Origin: Sulfurospirillum diekertiae
GTDB taxonomy: Bacteria > Campylobacterota > Campylobacteria > Campylobacterales > Sulfurospirillaceae
NCBI RefSeq assembly: GCF_002162315.1
Contig: NZ_CP021416.1
Span: 186,001 to 250,000 of the forward strand
DNA: 64,000 nucleotides
Direction of reading: 5' to 3'
Shown here: piece by piece, positions 18,530 to 28,655 of the stretch
Numbering within the stretch: position 1 is the stretch's first letter
Layout of the letters: each line of letters starts with the position of its first letter
The notes under the pieces: generated by a model
Seen by the model: only the letters and a program-made list of their open reading frames with translations
What the model was told of the DNA's origin: nothing
Database searches by the model: none
Made by a program: the position numbers and the translations under genes

Positions 18530-19564
18530 ATGATTTTGGACAAGATAATAGGATTCTTCTCAAGTGATATGAGTATCGACCTTGGAACGGCTAATACCTT
18601 GGTATTGGTCAAAGGTAAAGGTATTATTATCAATGAGCCTTCCGTCGTCGCTGTACAACGTAATCGCTATGGTAAACAAAATATCTTAGCGGTGGGTAAA
18701 GAGGCTAAAAATATGGTGGGAAAAACACCAGGTGACATTGAAGCGATCCGTCCAATGCGTGATGGCGTTATCGCTGATTTTGATATGACAGAGAAAATGA
18801 TTCGTTATTTCATTGAAAAAGCGCACCGCAGAAAAAGTTTTTTACGTCCTCGTATTATCATCTGTGTTCCTTATGGTTTGACGCAAGTGGAGCGCAAAGC
18901 GGTACGTGAATCTGCGATGAGTGCTGGGGCACGTGAAGTTTTCTTGATCGAAGAGCCTATGGCCGCAGCCATTGGTGCAGGACTCCCGGTACGTGAGCCA
19001 CAAGGAAGTTTGGTCGTTGATATCGGTGGTGGTACGACTGAAATCGGTGTTGTATCCTTAGGTGGTCTAGTTATCAGCAAATCCATCCGTGTTGCGGGTG
19101 ATAAGATCGATATGGCCATTGTGGATTATGTTAAGAAAAAATACAATCTTTTGATTGGTGAGCGAACCGGTGAAGAGATTAAAATTGCCATTGGTACAGC
19201 CGTTCCTATGGATGAACCTATCTCTATGGTGGTTAAAGGAAGGGATCAAGTCAGTGGACTTTTAAGCCGTATTGAGCTTACCAGTGAAGATGTTCGTGAC
19301 GCGATTAAAGAGCCACTTAAAGAGATTGCTGATGCACTTAAAGATGTCCTTGAAGTGATGCCTCCTGATCTTGCGGGGGATATCGTTGAAAATGGTGTTG
19401 TTCTAACCGGTGGTGGTGCATTGATTCGTGGTTTTGATAAATACCTTTCAGACATCGTGAAGTTACCTGTCTTTGTTGCTGATGAGCCACTTTTAGCGGT
19501 TGCAAAAGGTACAGGAAAAGCACTCGAAGAGATTGAACTTTTACAACAATTGTCGAATGAGTAA
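18530..19564 (+). CDS. mreB: Rod-shape-determining protein MreB
   Basis: Bacterial actin homologue that organises cell-wall elongation at the inner membrane. The 344-residue protein has the phosphate-1 motif DLGTANTLV (about 17-25), phosphate-2 [11 protein letters not shown] (about 163-173), and the adenosine motif [10 protein letters not shown] (about 289-298). It is preceded by clpX at 29 bases and overlaps mreC by eight bases. No mreD is visible after mreC. Confidence 0.97.
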   Translation: MILDKIIGFFSSDMSIDLGTANTLVLVKGKGIIINEPSVVAVQRNRYGKQNILAVGKEAKNMVGKTPGDIEAIRPMRDGVIADFDMTEKMIRYFIEKAHRRKSFLRPRIIICVPYGLTQVERKAVRESAMSAGAREVFLIEEPMAAAIGAGLPVREPQGSLVVDIGGGTTEIGVVSLGGLVISKSIRVAGDKIDMAIVDYVKKKYNLLIGERTGEEIKIAIGTAVPMDEPISMVVKGRDQVSGLLSRIELTSEDVRDAIKEPLKEIADALKDVLEVMPPDLAGDIVENGVVLTGGGALIRGFDKYLSDIVKLPVFVADEPLLAVAKGTGKALEEIELLQQLSNE

Positions 19565-20303
19565 ATTTAAAATCATTATTTTGCTTTGTATCTTTGTGTT
19601 CGTATCGTTTCGGTACAGCACAGATGCAAGGCACATTATAGGTGGCATCAATACAAAAATTCTTGCTTCCTATGGTGATATAAAAATGCAAATTGAAGCT
19701 AAAATCAATGAACATTTTGCTCAACAAGAAGAGATTCAGCGATTACGTACCGAAAATCAGGCATTGCAAAAATCAGCCGTTCTCTCCATTGCTTTTGCAA
19801 GTAAACTGAGCGATATGCTTAAAGAACATAATGTTACAGCGTACAATCCTCATGTGCGTATGATTCAATCCATTGGGTATACCAATTTGAATGATTACGG
19901 CAAAGTGTGGTTAAAGTTCGATGACTTTAATCAAAGTAAAATTTATGGACTATTACAACAAGGATACGCAGCAGGCATTGTAGTCTCAAACGATGGGCAT
20001 CCTCAAGGGTTACTTTTAAGTGATCCCAAATCCATATTTGCTGTTTATATTGGAAATCAAAAAATGCAAGGTGTTGCGCAAGGTAATCGCAAAGAAGTGC
20101 TTGTTAAGTATATTTCTCAATGGTTACAGCCACAAGTGGGGGATGAAGTCATTACCAGCGGACTGGATGGAATTTTCTTTGAAGGTATAAAAGTGGGAGT
20201 CGTAACGGAAGTCATCGATGAGGAGTCTTCAAAAACGGTGGTAGTAAAACCCTATGCAGCGCCACATGTACCAGCGTATATGCATGTTATTATGCAAAAC
20301 TAG
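19557..20303 (+). CDS. mreC: Rod-shape-determining protein MreC
   Basis: Membrane-anchored periplasmic partner of MreB. The start at 19557 ([18 protein letters not shown]) gives one N-terminal membrane helix directly; the longer upstream frame lies inside mreB. A coiled coil (about 45-75, [17 protein letters not shown]) and a beta domain with [21 protein letters not shown] follow. At 248 residues it is a normal short Campylobacterota MreC. The start overlaps the mreB stop by eight bases. Confidence 0.93.
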   Translation: MSKFKIIILLCIFVFVSFRYSTDARHIIGGINTKILASYGDIKMQIEAKINEHFAQQEEIQRLRTENQALQKSAVLSIAFASKLSDMLKEHNVTAYNPHVRMIQSIGYTNLNDYGKVWLKFDDFNQSKIYGLLQQGYAAGIVVSNDGHPQGLLLSDPKSIFAVYIGNQKMQGVAQGNRKEVLVKYISQWLQPQVGDEVITSGLDGIFFEGIKVGVVTEVIDEESSKTVVVKPYAAPHVPAYMHVIMQN

Positions 20304-20364
20304 TCTTGAATCCAGAGCCTTTGAGGCATTGGGTTGAATACTACATGTAGATTAAAGGAAAAAG

Positions 20365-23300
20365 ATGCCAAAACGTCAAGATATTAAAACCATATTATTA
20401 ATCGGATCAGGTCCTATTGTAATCGGACAGGCATGTGAATTTGACTATTCAGGAACTCAAGCAGCAAAAACTTTAAAAGAGCTCGGATACAGAGTTGTAC
20501 TTGTTAACTCCAATCCAGCCACTATTATGACAGACCCTGAATTTGCAGATCGCACTTATATTGAACCTATTACACCTGAAGTGATTGCCCGTATTATTGA
20601 AAAAGAGAGTGTCGATGCTGTTCTTCCAACGATGGGTGGACAAACTGCACTCAATGTCGCAATGACAATGCATGACCAAGGAATGCTCAAAGATATTATA
20701 TTCTTAGGAGCCAATCCAGAAGCGATTAAAAAAGGTGAAGATAGACAAGCTTTTAAAGAAGCTATGATTAAAATAGGTATGGATTTGCCAATCAGTGCTT
20801 ATGCTTATAATCTAGAAGATGCGTATGCGGCGGCTGATAAAATCGGATTTCCCCTTATTATTCGTGCCTCTTATACCTTAGCAGGCGGAGGTAGCGGCGT
20901 TGCGTATAACATTGATGAATTTAAAGAGCTTGCAATGGCAGGTCTTGATGCGAGTCCAATTAACGAGATTTTGATTGAAGAGTCTCTGCTTGGTTGGAAA
21001 GAGTATGAGATGGAAGTTATTCGTGACCATGCCGATAACTGCATTATCGTCTGCTCCATCGAAAACTTTGACCCAATGGGTGTGCATACGGGAGATTCGA
21101 TTACCATCGCACCAGCACTGACTTTGACCGACAAAGAGTACCAACGTATGCGTAATGCTTCGTTTGCGATTCTTCGTGAAATTGGTGTAGATACGGGAGG
21201 AAGTAACGTACAGTTTTCCATCTGCCCTGAAACAGGTCGAATGACGGTTATTGAAATGAACCCTCGTGTCAGTCGTAGTTCAGCCCTTGCTTCAAAAGCA
21301 ACAGGCTATCCGATTGCCAAAGTGGCAACACTTTTAGCCGTTGGTTTTACCCTTGATGAAATCAAAAATGATATTACTGGAACCGCGGCAAGTTTTGAGC
21401 CAGTCATTGACTACATCGTGACTAAAATTCCTCGCTTTACGTTTGAAAAGTTCCCTCTTGCCGATTCAACACTGACCACTTCAATGAAGAGTGTGGGCGA
21501 GGTTATGGCGATTGGTCGAACGTTTAAAGAGTCTTTCCAAAAAGCGCTTTGCTCTCTTGAAACCAATTTAAGTGGATTTGAAAGCCTTAAAGTGGACGAA
21601 GATAAACTCAAAAATGAGATCAGAAGACCAAACTGCGATAGAGTGCTCTATGTGGGTGAAGCATTCCGCAGAGGCTATAGCGTTGAAGATGTATTTAATT
21701 TAAGTAAAATTGATCCATGGTTTTTAGGCCAAATTAAAGAAATTATTGATTTTGAGAGCAAAATTGATATGTTTATTCTCAACGATGAAAAATTGTTACG
21801 CCAAGCCAAAACAATGGGCTTCTCCGACAAAATGATCGCAAAACTCATCAACAAAGAGGACAATTTAGAACTCACAACCAATGACATCTATTTTGCACGT
21901 AATAAACTGGGCATTGACTTTGAATACAATGAAGTTGATACATGTGCGGCAGAGTTTAAAGCTCTTACCCCGTACCTTTACTCAACCACCAATGTGACCA
22001 AATTGCCTTTACATGTAAAAGAGAAAGAGACACAGAAAAAAGTCATGATTATCGGCGGAGGTCCTAACCGTATTGGTCAAGGCATTGAGTTTGACTACTG
22101 TTGCGTTCATGCTGCGTATGCGCTAGGTGACATGGGTGTGAAAACCATTATGTACAACTGTAACCCTGAAACCGTTTCGACCGACTATGACACCAGTGAT
22201 ATTCTCTATTTTGAACCGATTGATTTTGAACATGTTAGAAGTGTTGTTGAAAAAGAAAATCCAGATGGTGTGATCGTTCATTTTGGTGGACAAACACCTT
22301 TAAAACTTGCTAAAAAACTCACCGTTATGGGTGCAAAGATCATCGGTACAACAGCGCGTGTGATCGATATGGCAGAAGATAGAGAAAAATTTTCGAAATT
22401 TATCACCGAAAATAACATCAAACAACCTAACAATGCAACCGCAACGAGTGAAGAAGAGGCAATTGAAAAAGCAAAAGAGATTGGTTACCCTGTTTTAGTA
22501 CGCCCAAGTTATGTTTTGGGTGGACGTGCGATGCGTATCGTTTACAATGAGAGCGAACTTAGAACCTATATGAATGAAGCGGTGAGCGTGAGCCACAATT
22601 CACCTGTGTTGATTGACCAATTCTTAGATCGCGCCATTGAAATCGATGTTGATGCCATTTGTGATGGTAAAGAAGTCTACATCGGTGGCATTATGCAACA
22701 CATCGAAGAGGCGGGCATTCACAGTGGCGATAGCGCATGTTCCTTACCTTCTATCAGCCTTAGTGATGCACTTTTAAGTAAAATTGAATCCCAAACCAAA
22801 CAAATCGCGTTGAACCTTGGCGTTGTAGGCTTGATGAACATTCAATACGCGATCTACCAAGACGATGTCTATATGATCGAAGTCAATCCTCGTGCTAGCC
22901 GTACCGTACCGTTTGTTAGCAAAGCGACGGGTATTCCAATGGCTAAAGTAGCCACTCGCGTGATGTACCAAGGCAACCTTCGAGAAGCACTTTCATTTTA
23001 CGATAAATTTGATGTGGTTCGTGAAGGCAATGGCATCTTAAAACCTAAAAAGTTTGATCATGTTGCGGTAAAAGAAGCGGTTTTCCCATTCAATAAACTC
23101 CAAGGTGCAGACCTGATTTTAGGCCCTGAAATGAAATCAACGGGTGAAGTTATGGGCATCAGTCGCAACTTCCCAGCATCGTTTGCCAAAAGCCAAATTG
23201 CTTCAGCCAACGTGCTTCCAAAAAGTGGTTCTGTCTTTATCTCTTTGGTTGACATCGACAAATCGTTTGCAAAAGAGATCGGCACAAAATTTGAAGCGCT

Positions 23301-23622
23301 TGGCTTTAAAGTCATCGCAACGGGTGGAACGCACAAAGCCTTACAAGAAGCAGGTGTCAATGCAGAGTTTGTCTATAAAATCTCTGAAGGTCGCCCAAAT
23401 ATCGAAGATAAACTCAAAAATGGTGACATCGCCCTTGTGATTAACACGAGCGATAATAAATCAAGCAAAGACGACGCGAAGAAAATTCGCCAAGCCGTGC
23501 TTCGCTTTAAAATTCCTTACTTTACCACCGTTTCTGCGGCATCTGCTGCAACGACAGCGATAGAGTACATTCAAGATAAAAGTGCGCTTGAACCACGCGC
23601 ATTACAAGACTATTTAAACTAG
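20365..23622 (+). CDS. carB: Carbamoyl-phosphate synthase large subunit
   Basis: Makes carbamoyl phosphate for arginine and pyrimidines together with CarA, which is not in the window. The 1085 residues contain two homologous halves, each opening with a nucleotide loop ([20 protein letters not shown] near 12 and [18 protein letters not shown] near 566), and each with an ATP-grasp domain. A C-terminal MGS-like allosteric domain begins near 950 ([14 protein letters not shown]). The 61-base gap before it contains CTACATGTAG, a relative of the window's repeated palindrome. The gene itself has an exact copy at 22008. Confidence 0.97.
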   Translation: MPKRQDIKTILLIGSGPIVIGQACEFDYSGTQAAKTLKELGYRVVLVNSNPATIMTDPEFADRTYIEPITPEVIARIIEKESVDAVLPTMGGQTALNVAMTMHDQGMLKDIIFLGANPEAIKKGEDRQAFKEAMIKIGMDLPISAYAYNLEDAYAAADKIGFPLIIRASYTLAGGGSGVAYNIDEFKELAMAGLDASPINEILIEESLLGWKEYEMEVIRDHADNCIIVCSIENFDPMGVHTGDSITIAPALTLTDKEYQRMRNASFAILREIGVDTGGSNVQFSICPETGRMTVIEMNPRVSRSSALASKATGYPIAKVATLLAVGFTLDEIKNDITGTAASFEPVIDYIVTKIPRFTFEKFPLADSTLTTSMKSVGEVMAIGRTFKESFQKALCSLETNLSGFESLKVDEDKLKNEIRRPNCDRVLYVGEAFRRGYSVEDVFNLSKIDPWFLGQIKEIIDFESKIDMFILNDEKLLRQAKTMGFSDKMIAKLINKEDNLELTTNDIYFARNKLGIDFEYNEVDTCAAEFKALTPYLYSTTNVTKLPLHVKEKETQKKVMIIGGGPNRIGQGIEFDYCCVHAAYALGDMGVKTIMYNCNPETVSTDYDTSDILYFEPIDFEHVRSVVEKENPDGVIVHFGGQTPLKLAKKLTVMGAKIIGTTARVIDMAEDREKFSKFITENNIKQPNNATATSEEEAIEKAKEIGYPVLVRPSYVLGGRAMRIVYNESELRTYMNEAVSVSHNSPVLIDQFLDRAIEIDVDAICDGKEVYIGGIMQHIEEAGIHSGDSACSLPSISLSDALLSKIESQTKQIALNLGVVGLMNIQYAIYQDDVYMIEVNPRASRTVPFVSKATGIPMAKVATRVMYQGNLREALSFYDKFDVVREGNGILKPKKFDHVAVKEAVFPFNKLQGADLILGPEMKSTGEVMGISRNFPASFAKSQIASANVLPKSGSVFISLVDIDKSFAKEIGTKFEALGFKVIATGGTHKALQEAGVNAEFVYKISEGRPNIEDKLKNGDIALVINTSDNKSSKDDAKKIRQAVLRFKIPYFTTVSAASAATTAIEYIQDKSALEPRALQDYLN

Positions 23623-23628
23623 AAAACC

Positions 23629-24069
23629 ATGAACCCCGACCTTGTTTATCTCACGCAAACAGAGACAACGGTGGGGTTCCTCTCCCAAAACTCTGAAGCA
23701 CTTGTTCGCACAAAAAATCGCCCGCAAGGCAAACCATTTCTTATTAGTGTTGACTCACTGAACACGCTTCGTTCGTTTACCAGAATCCCAAAGCACCATA
23801 AAAACCGCGTCCGAAAAGCTCAAAAAACAACCTTTGTTTACCCGTGTGGATTAGCCATTCGTGTGGTTAAAGATGCAGAACATTTGCAGTTCTTGAAAAA
23901 GTTTAAGTGGAGTTATTCTACTTCGTCCAATCCCAGTGGAAAGGGCTTTGATGAAGTTTATGCGCAAGAAAAAGTGGATGTCATACTCTTTACATGTAAA
24001 GGTTTTTTTGAGTCTAAACCCTCTTCGATTTTGAAGCTTGGAAAAAGAAAAATGAGGAAATTACGGTAA
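23629..24069 (+). CDS. Sua5/YciO/YrdC-like protein
   Basis: A 146-residue protein with the overall pattern of the Sua5/YrdC family (LTQTETTVGFLSQN, KPFLISVDSLNTLRSF, TFVYPCGLAIRV, SYSTSSNPSGKGFDE). That family makes threonylcarbamoyl-AMP for the tRNA t6A modification. It is shorter than true Sua5 or TsaC (about 185-200), so it may be a divergent paralogue without that activity. It starts six bases after carB and its stop touches the next ATG. An exact palindrome copy at 23989 is read in the frame giving FTCK. Confidence 0.75.
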   Translation: MNPDLVYLTQTETTVGFLSQNSEALVRTKNRPQGKPFLISVDSLNTLRSFTRIPKHHKNRVRKAQKTTFVYPCGLAIRVVKDAEHLQFLKKFKWSYSTSSNPSGKGFDEVYAQEKVDVILFTCKGFFESKPSSILKLGKRKMRKLR

Positions 24070-24692
24070 TGAACCTGCACAAACTTAAAGAGGTAGAAGT
24101 CTATTTTTTGGAACTCTATCCACAAGGTTTTAAAGATGTCGGACTTTTGCCCATCATCAAACGTCACAATACCGCCAAAATCGGCGAGCAAGTTCGTGAG
24201 CTGTTTGCCAAAGAGAACTTCACACAGCCTGAGCTCATCTGCGAAAACTTCACCAAAATCGTCTCAAAATCAACCCTTATATCACTCTTTGAAAAACCAA
24301 AAGTACGCGATATGGTCAAATCAATGCGCATGGAGCGAAGAGATATGTTCGCTATTGGTCTGTATGAACTGCTTTACGGCGACAAAAAAGAGGGATTTGA
24401 AACCTTGGTAGAGGTGCTCTCATTTTACAGTTTGGCAAAATGGTCACTCGTAACGCTCATTCCTTATTATTTCTACAGAGACAAAGAGTTTTTTATCAAG
24501 CCTACAACCACCAAAAATATCATCACCTTTTTTGAGATCGAAGGTTTAGTCTATAAGCCACGACCGAGCTATGAATTTTACGTGAAGTATGCAAAAGTCT
24601 TGGAGAGCATGAGAGCAGAAGTCAGCGAGAAGATCAGCCCACATGACAATGCAGGTTTTACGGGATTTTTGATGATGGCGATGGAAGAGTAA
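24069..24692 (+). CDS. Conserved hypothetical protein
   Basis: A 207-residue soluble protein with no domain I recognise. It is predicted to be mostly helical, with the notable strings KPKVRDMVKSMRMERRDMF (about 78-96) and KYAKVLESMRAEVSEKISP near the C-terminus. The start overlaps the stop of the Sua5-like gene by one base, so the two are very probably coupled. From memory, Campylobacter carries an uncharacterised gene in the same position after carB, suggesting a lineage-conserved function linked to that operon. Confidence 0.7.
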   Translation: MNLHKLKEVEVYFLELYPQGFKDVGLLPIIKRHNTAKIGEQVRELFAKENFTQPELICENFTKIVSKSTLISLFEKPKVRDMVKSMRMERRDMFAIGLYELLYGDKKEGFETLVEVLSFYSLAKWSLVTLIPYYFYRDKEFFIKPTTTKNIITFFEIEGLVYKPRPSYEFYVKYAKVLESMRAEVSEKISPHDNAGFTGFLMMAMEE

Positions 24693-24777
24693 TTAAGTTT
24701 TAAACAAATTTTTTCATCTTTGCATGTAAAATTAAAATGGAGGAGAAAATTAAAAGTTTATCCCTCCCCCCCAATTT

Positions 24778-24984
24778 TCATTGTGGTATTTCATTATTTT
24801 TAATTATTTTCGACAATTCATCATGTCTTTTTTTCTCATTTTGATCGGTTTTTCGTACTATTGCATATAATAAAAAGATAAACCAAAATAATGTTAATAG
24901 GATAGTATATATTATATTATTTAATTTTAGTGTTAATATCTCGAAAAGGAAATAAGAGCTAAAAAAAGGCATATAGTAAATCAA
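24778..24984 (-). CDS. Small hypothetical membrane protein
   Basis: A 68-residue frame with two hydrophobic stretches (about 5-20, FFSSYFLFEILTLKLN, and 25-43, YTILLTLFWFIFLLYAIV) and a charged tail rich in K, D and E. It is 14 bases downstream of the other small membrane gene and on the same strand. It is AT-rich relative to the neighbours. The reading is plausible, but without homologues it remains a modest call. Confidence 0.45.
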   Translation of the reverse strand: MIYYMPFFSSYFLFEILTLKLNNIIYTILLTLFWFIFLLYAIVRKTDQNEKKRHDELSKIIKNNEIPQ

Positions 24985-24998
24985 TGGTAAAATTTAGA

Positions 24999-25364
24999 CT
25001 AAATTTTTTTTTCTGCCCAATGATAATAATTCTTTTTTTCCTTCTCCTGTACTAATGATGAATTATTTTGTGGAAAAAAACGTGCATATTTCCGATCCAT
25101 TTTCAATTCATTAAGCGCTATAATTTCTGCCAAACGACTAAATATTATAAAAGGTGTTCGTAAAGATTTTAAAACAAAAAGACCAAGTGCATAGAATATA
25201 GCTAGAAAAATGAAAACAAATGTTGCGTTTTCATTTAATTTTAAAATAGCAAGAAGCCCACCAGTAATGATCATTGTTGTCGCAACAAAATGCCATCGTT
25301 GAATTTCTGCATGACGGGCGTGTAACCAATATTGTTCATAAATTTTTTCATAATTACAGTCCAT
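24999..25364 (-). CDS. Hypothetical two-helix membrane protein
   Basis: A 121-residue protein with a conserved-looking N-terminal segment YEQYWLHARHAEIQRWHF (about 10-27), two membrane helices (about 28-43 and 47-67), and a soluble tail with FSRLAEIIALNELKMDRKYARFF. I do not recognise a named family with certainty; the two-helix plus cytoplasmic tail plan recalls SLATT-type sensors, a weak resemblance. It has its own -10 box and an unusually AT-rich composition, and it is followed by a second small membrane frame. Confidence 0.6.
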   Translation of the reverse strand: MDCNYEKIYEQYWLHARHAEIQRWHFVATTMIITGGLLAILKLNENATFVFIFLAIFYALGLFVLKSLRTPFIIFSRLAEIIALNELKMDRKYARFFPQNNSSLVQEKEKKNYYHWAEKKI

Positions 25365-25394
25365 AGTTTTATCCTTAATATTTTAGTTTCAACA

Positions 25395-25400
25395 ATTATA
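25395..25400 (-). promoter_or_regulatory. Probable -10 box for the small membrane gene pair
   Basis: TATAAT on the minus strand, 31 bases before the start at 25364. Confidence 0.45.
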
Positions 25401-25550
25401 CAATTTTTCATGATAAAGCAATGTATCTAGCTACTAAAACTCTCACCATACTTAGACACATAATATTATAATAAGGAAAGCTAAACATTTAGATTTTTTT
25501 ATTGAAGAACTCCTCCACCCTTTTTGTCTTTACATGTAAAATCTTAAACC

Positions 25551-26207
25551 TTACATCTTCCCCGTAATCTTCCGAATCGCCAATGAAGCCAGCGTTAAAC
25601 CAAACGACGCAGTGACGCACATCAAACTCCCCATCTCTTTACAAATAGGTTTTTCATCGGAAAATACCGTTAAAAATGAGCCTTGAAAGCCTGTTTTTTT
25701 AAGCCCGTCTCTAAAGCCTTTTGCTAGCATATCGCCATACGTGTCCCAGATGGGGGCGTAGTGAATTTTGGTAGGGTCTATTTTTTTTGCGCCGCCTGCG
25801 GAGCTGAGTAGTTTGGTGTGGGCTTTGTGTGCCACTGCGATTTTGGCTTCCATATCGTCTATCGCGTCAATGACGATGTCGTAGGGTTCAAAGTCAAAAC
25901 TCTCCACCCATTCAGGGGTGACTTTTGCCACAATCGGTGTGATGCCTTTATAAAGGCTTGCCATATGCAAGACTTTGACTTCACCAACCGCTTCAGAGCC
26001 CAGTTGCCTGTTTTGATTCGTCACATCGTAGGTATCAAAATCAACGATGGTGATGTCACTCACACCTGTGCGGTAAAGTGCATCCAAACACGGACTTCCG
26101 ACACCTCCGACACCCAAAAGAAGGACTTTTGCCTTTTGGAGTTTTTCAAAATCTTCGCCAAAAACACGTCTGACACGAGAGTAACGATCTTCCATTATTT
26201 TATCCAC
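25551..26207 (-). CDS. tcdA: tRNA threonylcarbamoyladenosine dehydratase-like (ThiF/MoeB family)
   Basis: An E1-like adenylating enzyme of 218 residues. The ATP-binding motif is LLGVGGVGSPCLDALYRTGV (about 30-49), followed by DFDTYDVTNQNRQLG (about 56-70), the TcdA/CsdL pattern for cyclising t6A to ct6A in tRNA. The family is usually about 260 residues, so this is a compact member. ThiF or MoeB paralogues are possible, but the NQNRQ motif favours TcdA. Its start overlaps the surE stop by 13 bases. Confidence 0.85.
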   Translation of the reverse strand: MDKIMEDRYSRVRRVFGEDFEKLQKAKVLLLGVGGVGSPCLDALYRTGVSDITIVDFDTYDVTNQNRQLGSEAVGEVKVLHMASLYKGITPIVAKVTPEWVESFDFEPYDIVIDAIDDMEAKIAVAHKAHTKLLSSAGGAKKIDPTKIHYAPIWDTYGDMLAKGFRDGLKKTGFQGSFLTVFSDEKPICKEMGSLMCVTASFGLTLASLAIRKITGKM

Positions 26208-26980
26208 TCTTTTAAGGCTTCTAGTTCATCGTGCGCGGTCATATCGAGTTTGATCGGGGTGATGGAGACATAGCCATCATCAATGGCGCTGAGGTCACAG
26301 TCATCTGTGAGACCTTTTTTCCACTCAAGCGTATGAACGCCAAGCCAATAATATTCTTCACCTCGTGGGTTGCGATGCAGATGCGCGTCATTGCCATACA
26401 TTCTATAGCCTGCACGGGTAATTTTATAGCCTTTGCATTCTTCGGGTTTAAGCGGAGGAATATTGACATTTAGAAAGCGACGCTCTGCAAGAGGAAAGGT
26501 GCCATCTAAAATGCGTTTAGCAAGGTCGTACACGGTTTGCTCTGCAAGATCATAACCATGAGTGAGCTCGATGTTTTGAGGCCCACCCGTGTAAACTTGG
26601 GAGATAGCAATGGCGGGAACGCCATGCAATGCCGCTTCCATTGCCGCACTCGCTGTGCCACTGTACGTGATATCTTCACCTAGGTTAGAACCTTTGTTGA
26701 TGCCACTGACGACTAAATCAGGTTTTGAATCACCTTCAAAAAGGGCATTGAGTGAGAGATAAATACAGTCGGTGGGCGTACCATCATCGAGTTTGAAAAA
26801 GTCATCGCCAATCGCAATAAAGCGAAGAGGGCGTGTGAGCGTGAGTGAGTGTCCGCAGGCGGATTTTTCAGAAGTAGGTGCTACAATGGTCACTTGTCCT
26901 AAAGGACGAAGTGCACGAGCAAGAGCGTGAAGTCCAGTGCTTTCAAAGCCGTCGTCATTGGTAATTAAAATACGTTTCAT
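26195..26980 (-). CDS. surE: 5'/3'-nucleotidase SurE
   Basis: Metal-dependent nucleotidase/exopolyphosphatase of 261 residues. The start MKRILITNDDGFESTGLHAL carries the metal-binding Asp pair (residues 8-9), and SGINKGSNLGEDITYSGT (about 91-108) is the second signature. It is the first gene of a minus-strand pair with tcdA and is divergent from lpxB. Confidence 0.96.
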   Translation of the reverse strand: MKRILITNDDGFESTGLHALARALRPLGQVTIVAPTSEKSACGHSLTLTRPLRFIAIGDDFFKLDDGTPTDCIYLSLNALFEGDSKPDLVVSGINKGSNLGEDITYSGTASAAMEAALHGVPAIAISQVYTGGPQNIELTHGYDLAEQTVYDLAKRILDGTFPLAERRFLNVNIPPLKPEECKGYKITRAGYRMYGNDAHLHRNPRGEEYYWLGVHTLEWKKGLTDDCDLSAIDDGYVSITPIKLDMTAHDELEALKEWIK

Positions 26981-27003
26981 TGAAATGCCTATTTTTTATT
27001 TAC

Positions 27004-27009
27004 ATTATA
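27004..27009 (-). promoter_or_regulatory. Probable -10 box for surE
   Basis: TATAAT on the minus strand, 24 bases before the surE start codon. Confidence 0.4.
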
Positions 27010-27100
27010 ACGAAATGGGCTTACATTTTTAAGAGATTTTTGTATAGACTTCGTTTTAAAGAATAGACTTTTTTGATAACCTACTATAAAAGGTACGATT

Positions 27101-28133
27101 TTGAAATTACTTGTTTCCGCTCTAGAGCCATCCGCCAATTTACACTTAGAACCTATTTTAAATGCACTGGAGCAGTGTGAATTGTATGGCATCTTTGATG
27201 AGCGTTTTGGGAAACCGTTGCTACCAAGCAAAGCTTTTTCAATTATGGGATTTTTAGATGCTTTGCCGAAAATTCGCAAAGCTAAAAGAGCTATTAAAAT
27301 GATGGCACGAATGAGTTTTTTTGTGGATAAAGTTTTGTTGATTGATTCGCCTGCATTTAATCTTCCTTTGGCAAAAGCCATTAAAACGATCAACCCCAAT
27401 GTCGAAATTATCTACTATATATTGCCACAAGTCTGGGCATGGAAGTCTAAACGTGTTGCAAAAGTGGAAAAATATTGTGATGTACTGGCGTCTATTTTGC
27501 CCTTTGAACAGCAATTTTATACCAAGGCAACCTATGTTGGGAATCCTCTGTTGGATGAGATTCCGTTTTTTAAACTTAGAGCGGAAGAAACTGGGGTGAT
27601 CGCCTTTTTGCCGGGTAGTCGCAAAAGTGAGATCCGAAGTCTCTTCCCTATCTACAAAGAGGTTGCTTCTCGCATAGAAGGCAAAGAGAAGTTGCTGGTG
27701 ATTCCTCCACATTTTGACTATCGTGAAATTGTGGATATTTATGGTGATATTCATGACTTTAAAATTTGTCGCAATACCTATGAAGCGTTTGAAAAAAGTG
27801 AGTTTGCGTTTGTTTGTTCTGGAACGGCAACGCTGGAAGCAGCACTTGTCGGTGTACCTTTTGTATTGGCGTATAAAGCAAAAGCGTTTGATTATTGGGT
27901 TGCTCAACAGTTTGTAAAACTCAAACATGTAGGACTTGCCAATATTATTTTCGATTTTGAAAAGATGGAACCGTTACATGTAGAGTTATTGCAAGAAGAT
28001 GTTTTTGCCGATAATCTACTAAAAGCCTATGAAAATATGGACAAAGAGGCATTTTTTAACCATGCCAAAAAAACTTCGAGCAATGCTAAGCCACGGTAGT
28101 CAAGAGGCAATGATAAGCATAATGAAGGTATAA
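27101..28133 (+). CDS. lpxB: Lipid-A-disaccharide synthase, frameshifted near the C-terminus
   Basis: Joins UDP-diacylglucosamine and lipid X to form the lipid A disaccharide at the inner membrane. It starts with TTG (MKLLVSALEPSANLHL) after AAAGG. Motifs include YYILPQVWAWKSKRVAK, YVGNPLLDE, FLPGSRKSEI and CSGTATLEAALVGVPFVLAYK. As written the frame stops at 28099 after SSNAKPR. Removing one A from the seven-A run at 28067-28073 restores KKLRAMLSHGSQEAM and ends at 28133, matching the family's usual C-terminus (an SxGSx-like end). Only about 20 residues are affected, so the written form might retain activity. Confidence 0.92.
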
Positions 28134-28134
28134 T
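28129..28134 (+). promoter_or_regulatory. Probable -10 box for greA
   Basis: TATAAT overlaps the restored lpxB stop and lies 23 bases before the greA ATG. Confidence 0.4.
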
Positions 28135-28156
28135 GTAAAGATATAAGGAGTTAAAA

Positions 28157-28652
28157 ATGAGTACTAAAGAGCCGATGACCGAATACGGTTACCAAAAATT
28201 AACGAATGAATTATCTGACTTAAAAAAAACGCCAACGACCTGAAACAGTCATCGAACTTGATATTGCACGAAGTCATGGTGATCTTAAAGAGAACTCAGA
28301 ATACCATGCCGCGAAAGACCATTTGGCATTTTTAGATGGGCGCATTGGTGAGTTGAGCGATCTTGTTTCCCGTGCACAAGTTATTAATCCGAATTCCTAT
28401 GAACATGATAAAATCCGTTTTGGCTCAACTATCAAATTAGAAAATACGGAGACGGGCGATGAACTGACCTATACCATCGTTGGGAGCACAGAGAGCAATC
28501 CTGATAGAGGGCTTATCTCCTATCATACGCCTTTATCTCAACAGCTTTTAGGGCATGGCGAAGGTGAAGAGGTAACCATTAAGTTGCCATCTGGTCAACA
28601 GATTTTTGAGATTTTAGAAGTTATTTACATAGAGATTCAATTCGAGGAATAA
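28157..28652 (+). pseudogene. greA: Transcription elongation factor GreA, frameshifted at an A8 run
   Basis: GreA rescues backtracked RNA polymerase by stimulating transcript cleavage. ATG 28157 follows AAGGAG and encodes MSTKEPMTEYGYQKLTNEL; the frame then reaches a stop just after the run of eight As at 28222-28229. Deleting one A gives DLKKRQRPETVIELDIARS, and the rest continues intact with HGDLKENSEYHAAKD (the catalytic acidic tip lies in this coiled coil) and the C-terminal domain to 28652. The restored length is 164 residues, normal for the family. The loss of GreA would be surprising, so a sequence error or slippage is likelier. Confidence 0.88.
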
Positions 28653-28655
28653 AAT

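Noticed and set aside
27254..27928. A 224-codon open frame antisense to lpxB
   Set aside because: It shadows a conserved gene; composition is Cys/Phe/His-rich nonsense with no motif or ribosome site.
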